From an uncultured Sunxiuqinia sp. (lineage in GTDB: Bacteria; Bacteroidota; Bacteroidia; Bacteroidales; Prolixibacteraceae): a stretch of DNA of 64,000 nucleotides. Position numbers and translations under genes: made by a program. The stretch lies in contig NZ_CANLZV010000008.1 of assembly GCF_947495665.1 (NCBI RefSeq), positions 1-64,000 of the forward strand. Reading direction: 5' to 3'. The notes under the pieces were generated by a model. That model was not told the DNA's origin and did no database searches. It saw nothing but the letters and a program-made list of their open reading frames with translations. This document shows, piece after piece, positions 8,183 through 17,746 of this stretch (its first letter is position 1; each line of letters starts with the position of its first letter).

Positions 8183-8956
8183 TTACTTGTATTCGCCCAG
8201 TACATCTGACAATACCTCGTAACCATCATCGGTCACCAGAATGGTATGTTCGAACTGAGCCGACAACTTGCCATCGCTGGTGCGGGCTGTCCAACCATCA
8301 TTTTTGTCTACACGGGTGGTTGGCCGTCCTTCGTTGATCATGGGTTCGATGGTAAAAGTCATGCCCGGACGCATAATATCGCCGGTGTTTTTGCGGGCAA
8401 TGTGGTCAACCTGTGGGGCTTCATGAAAATCAATACCAACACCATGACCGCAGAATTCATACACCACGCTGAACTTTTGTGCTTTGGCGTAGCGGCCAAT
8501 CACAAAGCCAATGTTTCCAACGTAATTACCGGGTTTAACCTGCTGGATGCCCAGGTCAAGACAATGTTTGCTGACATCGATCAGGCGTTGCGCTTTAGCT
8601 GAAATTTCGCCTACCGCATACATTTTACTGGTGTCTCCATAGTACCCATTCAAAATGGTGGTAACATCGATGTTTAAAATGTCGCCTTCTTTTAAAATCT
8701 GGTCTGCATTTGGAATTCCGTGGCAAACAACCTCATTGAGTGATATGCAGGTGGCTTTGGGATAGCCATTGTAGCCTACGGTAGCCGAAATGGCTCCATG
8801 ATCCTGGATGAATTCCTGAATTTTGTTATTCAAAAACTCGGTGCTTACCCCTGGTTTTACAAATTCTTCAATCATGATCAATGATTGACCAGCCAGTTGA
8901 CTGCTTTTTCTAATTCCGTCGATCTGTTCGGGTGTTTTAATTATAATATCACTCAT
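8183..8956 (-). CDS. map: Type I methionine aminopeptidase
   Basis: A 257-residue cytosolic metalloprotease that removes the initiator methionine from nascent proteins. All expected residues are present: H79 (VVCHGIP), metal ligands D97 and D108 (NIDVTTILNGYYGDT), H171 (CGHGVG), E204 (TIEPMIN) and E236 (QFEHTI). Length and pattern fit bacterial type Ia enzymes without an SH3-type extension. It is divergent from the acyl-ACP thioesterase gene and not in the ribosomal-protein operon where map often sits. Confidence 0.95.
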   Translation of the reverse strand: MSDIIIKTPEQIDGIRKSSQLAGQSLIMIEEFVKPGVSTEFLNNKIQEFIQDHGAISATVGYNGYPKATCISLNEVVCHGIPNADQILKEGDILNIDVTTILNGYYGDTSKMYAVGEISAKAQRLIDVSKHCLDLGIQQVKPGNYVGNIGFVIGRYAKAQKFSVVYEFCGHGVGIDFHEAPQVDHIARKNTGDIMRPGMTFTIEPMINEGRPTTRVDKNDGWTARTSDGKLSAQFEHTILVTDDGYEVLSDVLGEYK

Positions 8957-9017
8957 ATTTTTGGGGAAAATTTTCGCAAAAGTCGCAAAAGCTTCTTTAT
9001 TTTCAAAAATTGAACAA

Positions 9018-9025
9018 TAGATTTG
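9018..9025 (+). promoter_or_regulatory. Candidate -7 element (TAGATTTG) for the thioesterase gene
   Basis: TAGATTTG fits the Bacteroidota -7 consensus TAnnTTTG and lies 26 bases before the ATG at 9052. A weak TTTA stands 18 bases upstream as a possible -33. If used, transcription starts near 9032, which excludes the upstream in-frame TTG at 9010. Confidence 0.4.
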
Positions 9026-9051
9026 TCCAAAAGTTTAAAAAAAGCCAATTC

Positions 9052-9792
9052 ATGAATAAATACTCGCAGAAAATAACCATTGGAGCCTATCACACCAATC
9101 AGCATGCTCAGGCATCAGTTACTTCACTTTTTAATGTGATGCTGGAAGCTGCCTGGGCACATGCGCAGGTGATGGAGTGGGGGTACGAAGATTTGAAAAG
9201 CAACAATATGTTTTGGGTGTTGTCGCGGGTTTATTTTGAAATTGAAAAATACCCGGAATGGCAAGATCAGATTACCTTGAATACCTGGTCATCGGGTACC
9301 GACGGAATGTATGCTTACCGCGAATTTATTCTTGAAAATGAACAGCAAGAGGTCCTGTTGCGGGCAAGTACTGCCTGGCTCATTCTGAATTTGGAGAACC
9401 GCCGTATTTTCCGCTTGCGTGATTTGCGGAATTCGTTTCCTCGCCTGGAAGCCCCGAATGTTTGCCGGAATCCGAAACGGATCAAGCCGCATGCGCGTTC
9501 CGGTGAGTTAAGTTTTCAAGCGGTTTTGTTCAGTGATCTGGATGTGAATAAGCATTTTAACAGCGTCAAATACCTGGAGCGGGTTTTGGATGGCTTTGGG
9601 ATCGATTTCCTGAATACCTTTGAATTAGCTCAGCTGGAAATTAATTACCTCAAAGAGGGACTGGCTGGCGACAAGCTGGCGGTTGATACCATATCGGTAA
9701 GCGATTCTTCGTTTAGCTCCACCATCGTTCGTGAGTCAGATGGCCTTGAGCTGTGCAGCATGCTGACGCATTGGCGTAAGCGCCGTCAGTAA
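9052..9792 (+). CDS. Acyl-ACP thioesterase (FatA/FatB-like)
   Basis: A 246-residue double hot-dog protein of the acyl-ACP thioesterase family, which releases free fatty acids from acyl carrier protein in the cytoplasm. Features: an N-terminal hot-dog unit with MLEAAWAHAQVMEWGYEDL and W-VLSRVYFEIEKYPEW, the WSSGTDGMYAYREF strand, and a second unit carrying the conserved DLDVNKHFNSVKYLERVLD, where the aspartate and N-H residues belong to the family's active-site region. The ATG at 9052 is chosen; the longer frame from a TTG at 9010 overlaps the probable promoter. Chain-length preference is not predictable. Confidence 0.85.
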   Translation: MNKYSQKITIGAYHTNQHAQASVTSLFNVMLEAAWAHAQVMEWGYEDLKSNNMFWVLSRVYFEIEKYPEWQDQITLNTWSSGTDGMYAYREFILENEQQEVLLRASTAWLILNLENRRIFRLRDLRNSFPRLEAPNVCRNPKRIKPHARSGELSFQAVLFSDLDVNKHFNSVKYLERVLDGFGIDFLNTFELAQLEINYLKEGLAGDKLAVDTISVSDSSFSSTIVRESDGLELCSMLTHWRKRRQ

Positions 9793-9798
9793 GTCCGC

Positions 9799-10725
9799 TT
9801 AGCTTTCGAGCCACTCCTGAATTTGGGCAATCTTTTCTTCCAGGGGCATAAAGCCATCCAGCCAATGAATGGGCGTGCCGTGTTTTTCCATGCGTCTGAA
9901 CCAAGTCATCTGGCGCTTGGCAAACTGGTGAATGGCGATTTCAAGCTTGGTAAACATTTCTTCATAGCTTAGCTCGCCAATCAGGTGCAGGGTCAGGTAT
10001 TTGTATTCCAACCCGTAGTAGGTGAGTTGATCAGGCGTGAGCCCTTTGTCCAGCAAGCGCTGAACTTCGTCAAGCATGCCATCTTCCAGGCGTTGCTTCA
10101 GCCGTTCGGTAATTCGTTTCCGGCGGTGTTCCCGATCGTATTTCACTCCAACAACCAGGCTGTTTATTTCAGGCATGTCGTTGCTTAGCTCCGGATTTTC
10201 CTGCAGGTAAGTCTCAATTTCAATGGCCCGGATGACGCGGCGGCGGTTTTCCAGGTCGGTGGTGTTGTGTAGTTCGGGCTTTATCGCTTTCAGCACTTGT
10301 TCCAGTTCATCCAGGCTCTTTGGATCCAGCGTTTTCCGAAGCTCGTGGTTTTTCGGAACCTGGATTAATTGATAATTATTTAAGACCGCTTCAATGTACA
10401 GGCCACTGCCGCCACATAAAACCGGAAATTTTCCGCGTTGGGTAATGTCGTTGTAGGCCGCTAAAAAAGCGTTGTGAAACAGGTAAACGTTGTATTCAAA
10501 TCCCGCATCAACAATGTCAATCAAATGGTAAGGGATTTGCTGACCATCTATTTCGTAGTCTTCATAATCCTTTCCGGTACCAAGATCCATGCCCCGGTAA
10601 ATTTGACGTGAGTCGGCTGAAATGATCTCTCCGTCAAGTTGTTTGGCTGCATGGGCAGCTACCGTGGTTTTTCCCGAAGCTGTTGGTCCGAGGATGGTTA
10701 ACATTTGATATTTTCGCTGTTTCAT
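9799..10725 (-). CDS. miaA: tRNA dimethylallyltransferase MiaA
   Basis: A 308-residue enzyme that transfers a dimethylallyl group to N6 of A37 in tRNAs reading UNN codons. The P-loop GPTASGKTT (about 13-21), SADSRQIYRGMDLGTGK, the DIVDAGFEYNVY segment, CGGSGLYIEAVL and the RRVIRAIEI motif are all present, and the KRQMTWFRRME region marks the C-terminal part. Its 3' end is convergent with the thioesterase gene, with only six bases between the two stops. Length is typical. Confidence 0.95.
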   Translation of the reverse strand: MKQRKYQMLTILGPTASGKTTVAAHAAKQLDGEIISADSRQIYRGMDLGTGKDYEDYEIDGQQIPYHLIDIVDAGFEYNVYLFHNAFLAAYNDITQRGKFPVLCGGSGLYIEAVLNNYQLIQVPKNHELRKTLDPKSLDELEQVLKAIKPELHNTTDLENRRRVIRAIEIETYLQENPELSNDMPEINSLVVGVKYDREHRRKRITERLKQRLEDGMLDEVQRLLDKGLTPDQLTYYGLEYKYLTLHLIGELSYEEMFTKLEIAIHQFAKRQMTWFRRMEKHGTPIHWLDGFMPLEEKIAQIQEWLES

Positions 10726-10757
10726 CGATATTTGTCATTAAGGTTTACAAAATAATG

Positions 10758-10765
10758 TATTTTTG
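10758..10765 (+). promoter_or_regulatory. Candidate -7 element (TATTTTTG) for the Yip1-like gene
   Basis: TATTTTTG fits TAnnTTTG. A TTTG at 10731-10734 is a possible -33, though the 23-base spacer is longer than usual. Transcription from about 10772 would favour the ATG at 10785 over the in-frame ATG at 10755. Confidence 0.35.
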
Positions 10766-10784
10766 TGACGCAAAACCAGAGATT

Positions 10785-11369
10785 ATGGATTTTAAAGAAC
10801 GATATCGCCAGCTTTTTCAAACCTGCCTTAGCGTATTGGTGGAACCAACAAAGTTTTGGCGGGAGGAAAAAGAGGAAATTAAAGCGGAAGCCATTTTTAA
10901 AGATTACTTTTTACCATTGGTACTATTGGTTGGCTTAGCGGTATTTATAGGAGAACTCATCAAAGGAAGCGAGGTTTTGTTTAGTTACGCGGTAGCCAAA
11001 TCGGTTCGGGAAGTGGTGAGCTATATTCTGCAGTACTTTTTGTCGGTCTATTTACTCAACGAGTTGTTGACCAGTGTTGGTGCAGTAAAGAATAAACTGT
11101 TGGTAAGCCGTTTGGTCGGCTACTCCTTTTTGCCTTTTCTGATCGTTTCTTTTATTACCGGGTTGTTTCCCGGGCTGTATGTTTTAAGTGTACTGGGATT
11201 GTATGGTATATTTTTATTTGTTCAGGGGGTAAAGGGAAGTCTGAATCTGTTGCCTGAAAATCAGAATCGGTATACGATGCTCGGCTTGCTGTTGATTTTT
11301 CTTATCTTCATCCTTCTGAATGTGTTTAGTTGGAAATTATTACAAGCATTCTACGGTTATGGTGCATAA
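10785..11369 (+). CDS. Yip1-family integral membrane protein
   Basis: About 194 residues with five predicted membrane helices and a short cytoplasmic N-terminus ([31 protein letters not shown]). The N-terminal 'P-x-x-F-W' region before the first helix and the helix arrangement are typical of bacterial Yip1-domain proteins, whose function is unknown. The start is set at the ATG 10785, which fits the probable promoter. Its stop overlaps the smpB start by 11 bases, so the two are cotranscribed and probably coupled. Confidence 0.7.
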   Translation: MDFKERYRQLFQTCLSVLVEPTKFWREEKEEIKAEAIFKDYFLPLVLLVGLAVFIGELIKGSEVLFSYAVAKSVREVVSYILQYFLSVYLLNELLTSVGAVKNKLLVSRLVGYSFLPFLIVSFITGLFPGLYVLSVLGLYGIFLFVQGVKGSLNLLPENQNRYTMLGLLLIFLIFILLNVFSWKLLQAFYGYGA

Positions 11370-11817
11370 AAAACAGACGATCAATATTAAAAATAAGCGG
11401 GCTTATTTCGATTATGAAATACTGGAGAAATTTGTGGCCGGCATTCAACTGGTTGGCACCGAGATCAAATCTATCCGGAATGGGAAAGCCTCAATTGGGG
11501 AAGCGTATTGTCGCTTTACCCGGCAGGAGCTTTATGTGGTGAATATGAATATTTCAGAATATGATTTTGGAAACATCAATAACCATGAAGCCCGGCGTGA
11601 CCGGAAACTGCTGTTGAACAAAAAAGAGCTTGACAAACTTCAAAAGAAAATCAAGGAAAGTGGCTTGACTATCATTCCACTGCGGATGTTTTTAAATGAC
11701 CGGGGGCTGGCTAAAATAGAAATTGGCCTGGCCAAAGGGAAAAAAACACACGATAAACGCAACACCTTGAAGGAAAAAGATGCCAGACGAGACATGGATC
11801 GGGCAATGAAATCTTAA
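11359..11817 (+). CDS. smpB: SsrA-binding protein SmpB
   Basis: A 152-residue RNA-binding protein that delivers tmRNA to stalled ribosomes. Diagnostic stretches are [35 protein letters not shown], the [17 protein letters not shown] segment, and the C-terminal [27 protein letters not shown], the tail that enters the mRNA channel. The ATG at 11359 (MVHKKQT) is chosen because the longer frame overlaps most of the preceding gene's end. No tmRNA gene is visible nearby. Confidence 0.95.
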   Translation: MVHKKQTINIKNKRAYFDYEILEKFVAGIQLVGTEIKSIRNGKASIGEAYCRFTRQELYVVNMNISEYDFGNINNHEARRDRKLLLNKKELDKLQKKIKESGLTIIPLRMFLNDRGLAKIEIGLAKGKKTHDKRNTLKEKDARRDMDRAMKS

Positions 11818-11909
11818 TTTAGTCTTATTCTAAATAAAACCCACCTTATTATTTGCAAAGCGCAGCGGGAATGTCGTAACTTGTAGCTTATTAGTTTTTT
11901 AATGTAAAA

Positions 11910-12887
11910 ATGAATAATGCTATGAGAAAGTTAGTTCCCTTGGTGATGACCCTGTTTTTTGTTGTTGCACTAACAACGGCAAGTTCAGCACAAGGATTTT
12001 TGAATAAATTAAGTAAAAAAGTTCAGGACAAAATCGAAAAGAAGGTTGATGATAAAGTCGACCAAAAAGTGGATGAAAGTCTGGATGAAGTTTTTGAGGA
12101 AGCAGAAAATGATTCGGACGTCCAAAATTCTGCTGATAAACAAAATGCAAGGCTGGAGCAGCTGATGAAAGGCATGGGGATGTCGGGCGATCCGGTACCC
12201 ATTGCTGACACCTATGCGTTTGATTCCAAAATTCAAATGCACTTCGAATCTTACAAAAAGAATGGGAAGAAAGACAGTGAGGGGGAGTTTATTACCTACG
12301 TTGATCCTAAATCAAAAAACTTTGCTTACGAATTTATTGGTGGAGACATGGATGAGCGTGGGCAAGGAACTTTTATTATGGATCTTGAGAATAAGGCCAT
12401 GATTATTCTTGCTGAAGGAGATGGTGAAAAAAATGGCATTGTGTATGGCATTGACGATCAGAATCAGGCCGGCACCTTAGCCGAAGGGGAAGAGTACGCC
12501 GATTTGGAGGATGTAGAAACTACGGACTGGGCCATGAATCCCTATGTGAAAAAAACAGGCAAGACAAAGACCATTCAAGGTTACCGGTGCGAAGAATATC
12601 TTTACAACAATCCGGAAGATCATACCAAAGCCAGCTTTTGGGTTAGCAATGACGTAGAAATTGTTACCCGCGATTTCATGAGTGCCATGTTGCAGGCCGC
12701 AACCTATTCCTACGGCATGCCTGGTGGTTGTGTGATGGAATCGGAGTCGGAGAATACCCAGACCGGCGAACGCTCAATCATGCGTGTTACGGATATTGAC
12801 ACCAATGCCAACAAGCAATTCAGCATGTCGGGCTATAAAATTACCAACCTGGGATCAATGAAGATGCCAGCCATGGAGAATGAATAA
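11910..12887 (+). CDS. Secreted DUF4412-type protein
   Basis: A 325-residue protein with a clear signal peptide (MRKLVPLVMTLFFVVALTT, cleavage near SSAQG). After it, residues about 33-70 form a highly charged KKVxDKxxKKV heptad-like segment likely to be a coiled coil or amphipathic helix. The globular part ends in KTIQGYRCEEYLYNN followed by ASFWVSNDVEI, which fits the DUF4412 family found in Bacteroidota periplasm or outer membrane. Function is unknown. A strong bidirectional terminator follows. Confidence 0.65.
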   Translation: MNNAMRKLVPLVMTLFFVVALTTASSAQGFLNKLSKKVQDKIEKKVDDKVDQKVDESLDEVFEEAENDSDVQNSADKQNARLEQLMKGMGMSGDPVPIADTYAFDSKIQMHFESYKKNGKKDSEGEFITYVDPKSKNFAYEFIGGDMDERGQGTFIMDLENKAMIILAEGDGEKNGIVYGIDDQNQAGTLAEGEEYADLEDVETTDWAMNPYVKKTGKTKTIQGYRCEEYLYNNPEDHTKASFWVSNDVEIVTRDFMSAMLQAATYSYGMPGGCVMESESENTQTGERSIMRVTDIDTNANKQFSMSGYKITNLGSMKMPAMENE

Positions 12888-12902
12888 GAATAAACAAATA
12901 GC

Positions 12903-12945
12903 AAAACGAAGAGGCTCGTTCAACTGGAACGAGCCTCTTCGTTTT
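12903..12945. terminator. Bidirectional intrinsic terminator, 19-bp perfect stem
   Basis: AAAACGAAGAGGCTCGTTC (12903-12921) pairs perfectly with 12927-12945 across a 5-base loop, with A/T ends that give a T tail in both directions. It serves the convergent DUF4412 gene and nucleoside transporter gene and overlaps the stop codon of the latter. Confidence 0.9.
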
Positions 12946-14158
12946 AATGTTGGTTGTTTTCCTTCTTGACAAGTAGCGGGAATAAAATTGCCAGTCCGAT
13001 TGACATGATGGTGGTGATTCCCCATATCATTCCCCAGTGGTAGTTCGTTCCATCAGGTCCTGATTCAGAAAAAATGGCTATGATTTTAGCATTGATGAAA
13101 TTCCCAACAAGCAAGCCCAATCCAAACGTGACCAAAAAAATGAAGCCTTGCGCTTGTGCTTTCAATGCCTTGGGGGCTTTCTCATCAATATACATTTGTC
13201 CGCCCAGGTAGAAATAACCGAAGATAAGCCCGTGCATCAGGATTCCCATCATATAGAGAATGCCGGTGTCGGTCAAAGCTCCGGAATAAAAGCTGAGGTA
13301 ACGAATGGTTAAGGCGATCAAGCCCAAAAACATGGTTGTACGCAGTCCAAACTTTCTGACGATAAAGGGGACCGAGAGCAGAAACAGCATTTCTGCCAGT
13401 TGTCCAAAGTTCATGGTAATACTGATGTATTTGAACCCTTCATCTAACAGAAATTCTGAGCAATACGACCAGTACATGGAAAATGGAATCATGGACAAAA
13501 AGGACAAGATGATGAACCAGAAGAAATTACGGTTACGCATCAGCTTGACTGCTCCCAATCCCATAATATTGATCAGAGAAACAGGCTGACCGTTGGAAGC
13601 CGGAGGTGTTTTGGGAAGCGATAAATTGAAAAATGCGGCCACCAGGCTAACACCAGCTCCGCAATAAAAAGGAAGGTTGGTACCGTCAAAATTCATCTCG
13701 AAAAGATGAACAAACAGCAGGCTAAATCCTCCGGAAACAACCCAGCCCACTGATCCGAAAACCCGGATTCGTGCAAATTTCTCGGTTGCGATGTGTGTCA
13801 TTGCGATGGAGCTGGTTAGCCCCCAGGTGGGCATGTAAAAAATCATAGCCACCAGCAAAAACAGAAATAACAGGTTGGGATTGGAAGTAGTTGCTGCAAG
13901 CGCCAGCAGGGCAGCATTGACAAAGTTGGTAAAAGCCAGAACATATTGTCCCTGAAAGTAGCGGTCGGCAAGCATTCCTGTAAGTGGAGAAACGAGGCAT
14001 CCCAAGGCCATGGAGCTTAAAATTAGCGCTTTTTGAGTTGATCCAATATCCATTTGTGTCAGGTAGGCAGCCAGAGGAACCCACCAAACCGCAAACATCA
14101 TATACTGAAAGAACATCATAAGCGCCATCTGAACATTCAGAACGGCGAGTTTTTTCAT
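12944..14158 (-). CDS. Nucleoside:H+ symporter family MFS transporter
   Basis: A 404-residue polytopic membrane protein with 12 predicted helices. MALMMFFQYMMFAVWWVPLAAYL at the start, SPLTGMLADRYF after the second helix, and IRVFGSVGWVVSGG and YFYLGGQMYIDEKAP-KALKAQAQGF further on fit the NupG/XapB-type nucleoside proton symporters of the major facilitator superfamily. It probably imports nucleosides for salvage, but substrate range is not predictable. Uridine kinase lies two genes upstream on the same strand, which fits a nucleoside role, although the gap at 14159-14332 argues against one tight operon. Confidence 0.85.
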   Translation of the reverse strand: MKKLAVLNVQMALMMFFQYMMFAVWWVPLAAYLTQMDIGSTQKALILSSMALGCLVSPLTGMLADRYFQGQYVLAFTNFVNAALLALAATTSNPNLLFLFLLVAMIFYMPTWGLTSSIAMTHIATEKFARIRVFGSVGWVVSGGFSLLFVHLFEMNFDGTNLPFYCGAGVSLVAAFFNLSLPKTPPASNGQPVSLINIMGLGAVKLMRNRNFFWFIILSFLSMIPFSMYWSYCSEFLLDEGFKYISITMNFGQLAEMLFLLSVPFIVRKFGLRTTMFLGLIALTIRYLSFYSGALTDTGILYMMGILMHGLIFGYFYLGGQMYIDEKAPKALKAQAQGFIFLVTFGLGLLVGNFINAKIIAIFSESGPDGTNYHWGMIWGITTIMSIGLAILFPLLVKKENNQH

Positions 14159-14332
14159 AAGTAGTAGTTTGTCGTTAGTAGTTAATTAGTGGAGAGTAAG
14201 ATAGACAAACGATTCGGAAATAAAAAAGAATGATGTTCATATTTATGCAGATTTTTCAAACCGGATTTTTCCTAAAAATAGCAGGCTTGATGATCAGGGC
14301 AGGCTTGCCTTTTGCAGCCCAGGAGCCAGGTT

Positions 14333-15052
14333 TTACACCACCTGCATATTCTCCATCGGAATGATCTCTTCGCCCCGGTAGCGAAGCAGCAGGTTGGCAA
14401 CGGCCAGCGTGTCTTTTTCGCAATAGCGAATAATCCGGTCGATGTTTCCTTCGCGATAAACTTCAGCTACCTGGCTGCCATCAATATCGTCTTTGGGGGT
14501 TGGTATGTTGAAAACCGTGCAAAGCAGGCTGAGTGAGGTGTAGTTTTTATAATCACCAAACTTCCATAGCTGCAGGGTGTCCATCAGCTTATCCTTAACA
14601 TCCCATGGTTTCATGCCGGCAATATTCAAGGTCGTGGGGAGAGGAAGCCCATTGATTAAGGTTCGGCGCGCAATGTAGGGATAGTCAAATTCCTGCCCGT
14701 TGTGGGCGCAAAGCCTTTTACCGGGATGCGACATGAATTTGTTGAGCATGTCGTTGAATTGAGACAGCAATTTTTTCTCATTGTCATCATAGAACGATTT
14801 AACCCGGTAAAAACGCTCGCCCATGCGCTGCGTAATCACTCCGGCTGATATGCAGATGATTTTTCCAAACTCCGCATAAATTCCGGCGCGCTCATAGACG
14901 TCGGCTGGTCCTTGTTCTTCGGTGCGGAAATAGGTTGATTTCTTTTCCCAATGTTTCTGGAAATCTTCATTTAACTCGTCGAAATGGGCTTGCTGCGGCA
15001 CCGTTTCAATATCGATAAAAAGAATGTCTTCGAGGTTTAAATTACTAAGCAT
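14333..15052 (-). CDS. Predicted 3'-5' exonuclease, PolB-like DEDD family
   Basis: A 239-residue protein with the RNase H-like exonuclease fold. Motif Exo I is FIDIETVP (DxE, residues about 14-16), Exo II lies in CAHNGQEFDYPYIARR, and Exo III is in YCEKDTLAVANLLLRY, fitting the stand-alone PolB-type exonucleases (PF10108-like). It should degrade single-stranded DNA or RNA 3' ends using two metal ions. The gene lies two bases past the uridine kinase stop, so the two are cotranscribed. Confidence 0.8.
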   Translation of the reverse strand: MLSNLNLEDILFIDIETVPQQAHFDELNEDFQKHWEKKSTYFRTEEQGPADVYERAGIYAEFGKIICISAGVITQRMGERFYRVKSFYDDNEKKLLSQFNDMLNKFMSHPGKRLCAHNGQEFDYPYIARRTLINGLPLPTTLNIAGMKPWDVKDKLMDTLQLWKFGDYKNYTSLSLLCTVFNIPTPKDDIDGSQVAEVYREGNIDRIIRYCEKDTLAVANLLLRYRGEEIIPMENMQVV

Positions 15053-15054
15053 GG

Positions 15055-15660
15055 CTAGAGGTTTTGGAGAATGAAGTTGGTGAAGATGTTAATGGCAACG
15101 GCGTTGTCTCCTCCCTGAGGAATGATGATGTCGGCAAAGCGCTTGGTGGGTTCAATAAATTGCAAGTGGCTGGGGCGGACTGTTTCTTCATAGCGGGCAA
15201 GCACCTCCTGAACATCGCGTCCGCGCTCAATAATATCGCGCTGAATAACCCGCGAAAGCCGCAGGTCTGAGTCGCAGTCCACAAAGGCCTTTATGTCGAG
15301 CATCTTACGCAGGGAGGCATTGGAGAGTACCAAAATCCCTTCAACAATCAAAACAGCCTTAGGGTGGATTGTCTGCGTATGTTCCAATCGGCTGCAGGTG
15401 AGGTAAGAATACTGCGGCTCTTCAATGCTTTTCCCGGCTTTCAGCTCGGAAAGGTGTTGGGTTAACAGGCTGAATTCAATGGAGTCGGGATGGTCAAAAT
15501 TAATTTCTTTACGCTGCTCCATGGGGAGATGGCTGTTGTCTCTGTAATAGGAGTCTTGTGAAATGACAGCGACTTCGTTTTCGGGGAGTTGTTCGATGAT
15601 TTTTCGCACAACTGTGGTTTTTCCTGAACCAGTTCCTCCGGCGATACCAATGATAATCAT
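15055..15660 (-). CDS. udk: Uridine kinase
   Basis: A 201-residue P-loop kinase phosphorylating uridine and cytidine to UMP and CMP in pyrimidine salvage. The Walker A motif GIAGGTGSGKTT is at about residues 5-16, followed by SQDSYYRD, NFDHPDSIEF with the nucleoside-binding region, and VLIVEGILVL and FVDCDSDLRLSRVIQRDIIERGRD in the core. Length fits the family (about 205-215). It precedes the exonuclease gene in the same transcript. Confidence 0.92.
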   Translation of the reverse strand: MIIIGIAGGTGSGKTTVVRKIIEQLPENEVAVISQDSYYRDNSHLPMEQRKEINFDHPDSIEFSLLTQHLSELKAGKSIEEPQYSYLTCSRLEHTQTIHPKAVLIVEGILVLSNASLRKMLDIKAFVDCDSDLRLSRVIQRDIIERGRDVQEVLARYEETVRPSHLQFIEPTKRFADIIIPQGGDNAVAINIFTNFILQNL

Positions 15661-15787
15661 TCGACTTTAATTTTACGTAAAGATAAACAAGCGAGGCAGA
15701 TTTCCGATATTCCTCTTTGGATTTATGGTACAGCGGAGGGAAAATAGTAACTTCGCAGACAAATTGATAACTCCTTAATAAAAGTTG

Positions 15788-16093
15788 ATGGCTATGATTA
15801 ATCATGTGGTTCTTTTTAAATTGAAAGAATATCCGAAAACAGAGAAAGAAGCGGTACTGTTAAAGATTAAAACAGCACTGGAAGCACTTAAAGATAAAAT
15901 TGAGCAGGTTCGGCATATTGAAGTTGGATCAAACTACGAGCTGGAAGCCAAATCGTATGACCTGTGTTTGATCTCACATTTTGACTCGGTTGCTGATCTG
16001 GACGTGTACCGTGTACATCCCGAGCACCTGAAAGTTGTGTCGCTGATTCAGGAAACAACTGTTGAGCGTGCTGCTGTTGATTATGAATTTTAA
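15788..16093 (+). CDS. Dabb (stress-responsive A/B barrel) domain protein
   Basis: About 101 residues forming a single dimeric alpha/beta-barrel unit. The N-terminal INHVVLFKLKE strand, the central HIEVGSN strand and the C-terminal YRVHPEHLKVV segment are typical of Dabb proteins, found from bacteria to plants with mostly undefined roles. The ATG at 15788 (or 15794) is preferred to the TTG at 15785. It ends just before the mannose-6-phosphate isomerase gene. Confidence 0.8.
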   Translation: MAMINHVVLFKLKEYPKTEKEAVLLKIKTALEALKDKIEQVRHIEVGSNYELEAKSYDLCLISHFDSVADLDVYRVHPEHLKVVSLIQETTVERAAVDYEF

Positions 16094-16115
16094 CCCATCG
16101 ACAAAATTAAAGCAA

Positions 16116-17096
16116 ATGAAAAAATTATATCCCTTGAAATTTACCCCTCAGTATTTGGATAAAATCTGGGGCGGTCAGAAAATAAAAACACAGCTGGGAA
16201 AAGACTTTGGAAATTTACCGAACTGTGGCGAGAGCTGGGAGGTTTCGGGTGTTCAGGATCATGTGTCGGTTGTTGCCAATGGTTTTTTGGCAGGAAACAC
16301 CTTGGAAGAACTGATTGAAATCTACATGGGCGAGCTGGTTGGCGATCGCGTGTATGAAAAGTTTGGTGTCGAATTTCCTCTGCTCATTAAATTTATTGAT
16401 GCCAACGATGACTTGTCGGTTCAGGTTCATCCGGATGATAAGCTTTCTAAAAAACGTCACCAGGCGTTCGGGAAAACCGAGATGTGGTATGTTTTGCAGG
16501 CCGATCCGGGAGCTAAGCTTAACCTGGGCTTTAAAGAAGAAATGACTCGGGAGCAATACCTGGAAAAATTTGAAGCCGGCCAGTTGATGGACATCCTGAA
16601 CTTTGAAGAAGTAAATGCAGGAGATGTATTATTTATGCCAGCGGGGCGGGTGCATGCCATCGGGCGTGGTGTTTTGGTGGCCGAAATTCAGCAAACATCG
16701 GATGTTACTTATCGCATCTACGATTACGACCGGAAAGATTCGGAAGGTAACTCGCGCGAATTGCATACCGAACTGGCTTTGGATGCCATCGATTTTACGG
16801 TGCCGGATTCATATAAAACCACTTACGAAGCCAAAAAGAACGAGTCGGTTGAAGTGGTGAAGTGTGATTATTTTACCACCAACATCCTGGAGCTGGATAA
16901 AAAACTGGAATGCGATATGCATAAACTGGACTCCTTTGTATTGTATATTGGTGTTGAAGGCGTTTGTGATATTGAATATCCGGGAGGAAAAGAAACCTTG
17001 AAACAAGGTGAGACCATTTTAGTTCCGGCCGCTTTGGAGCAGTATTTTCTGGCACCTCAAGGGGCTGGCGTGAAACTGTTGGAAGTTCATGTTTAA
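16116..17096 (+). CDS. manA: Mannose-6-phosphate isomerase, class I
   Basis: A 326-residue cupin-type metalloenzyme interconverting fructose 6-phosphate and mannose 6-phosphate. WGG near the N-terminus, NCGESWEVS, the zinc-site QVHPDD and KTEMWYVL, and VHAIGRGVLVAEIQQTSDVTYRIYDY are diagnostic for the short bacterial class. The ATG at 16116 (MKKLYPLKF) is chosen; an upstream frame from 16062 would overlap the Dabb gene. The product feeds GDP-mannose or mannose catabolism; no companion genes are adjacent. Confidence 0.93.
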   Translation: MKKLYPLKFTPQYLDKIWGGQKIKTQLGKDFGNLPNCGESWEVSGVQDHVSVVANGFLAGNTLEELIEIYMGELVGDRVYEKFGVEFPLLIKFIDANDDLSVQVHPDDKLSKKRHQAFGKTEMWYVLQADPGAKLNLGFKEEMTREQYLEKFEAGQLMDILNFEEVNAGDVLFMPAGRVHAIGRGVLVAEIQQTSDVTYRIYDYDRKDSEGNSRELHTELALDAIDFTVPDSYKTTYEAKKNESVEVVKCDYFTTNILELDKKLECDMHKLDSFVLYIGVEGVCDIEYPGGKETLKQGETILVPAALEQYFLAPQGAGVKLLEVHV

Positions 17097-17158
17097 CGAT
17101 TTTTCGAAAAGCAACGAAGGATTGAACAGTTTTAACTAAAAAAATAAACAAAGACTAT

Positions 17159-17746
17159 ATGGAGGTAAAAAATGCCCACTTTCTGATGAGTAACTCGGAC
17201 GTCACAAAATGTCCGGATCCCAACAAACCCGAATTTGCCTTTATTGGACGGTCGAATGTGGGAAAATCATCTTTAATTAATATGCTGACCGGGCAAAAAA
17301 AACTGGCCAAAACTTCGTCGCGTCCTGGAAAAACCCAGTTGATCAACCATTTTGTGATCAATGATTCCTGGTATCTGGTTGATCTTCCGGGTTATGGTTA
17401 TGCCAAGGTGTCTAAAAAGAGCAAGGAAAAATTTCAGGCCTATATTGTTGACTATGTGCTGAAGCGTGAAAACCTTTATTGCCTTTTTGTTTTGGTGGAT
17501 TGCAGGCATGAAGTGCAAAAAATAGACCTTGAGTTTATTAACTGGCTGGGCGAGAAAGAAGTGCCGTTTGCACTGATTTTTACAAAAGCAGATAAGTTGA
17601 GCAATACCAATCTGGCTAAGAATATTGCCAGCTATAAAGCCGAATTGCTGACACATTGGGAGGAACTGCCTCCGCTGTTTGTCAGCTCGTCTGAAAGTGG
17701 CTTAGGCAAGGAAGACATACTGGAGTATGTTGACCAGTTCATCTAA
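17159..17746 (+). CDS. engB: Ribosome biogenesis GTPase EngB (YihA/YsxC)
   Basis: A 195-residue GTPase needed for late 50S subunit assembly. G1 is [10 protein letters not shown] (about residues 31-40), G3 [11 protein letters not shown]4 TKADKLS and G5 SSSESG. The [11 protein letters not shown] switch region is typical of the family. ATG at 17159 with a purine-rich sequence just upstream. It is followed by a roughly 150-base gap holding the prs promoter. Confidence 0.95.
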   Translation: MEVKNAHFLMSNSDVTKCPDPNKPEFAFIGRSNVGKSSLINMLTGQKKLAKTSSRPGKTQLINHFVINDSWYLVDLPGYGYAKVSKKSKEKFQAYIVDYVLKRENLYCLFVLVDCRHEVQKIDLEFINWLGEKEVPFALIFTKADKLSNTNLAKNIASYKAELLTHWEELPPLFVSSSESGLGKEDILEYVDQFI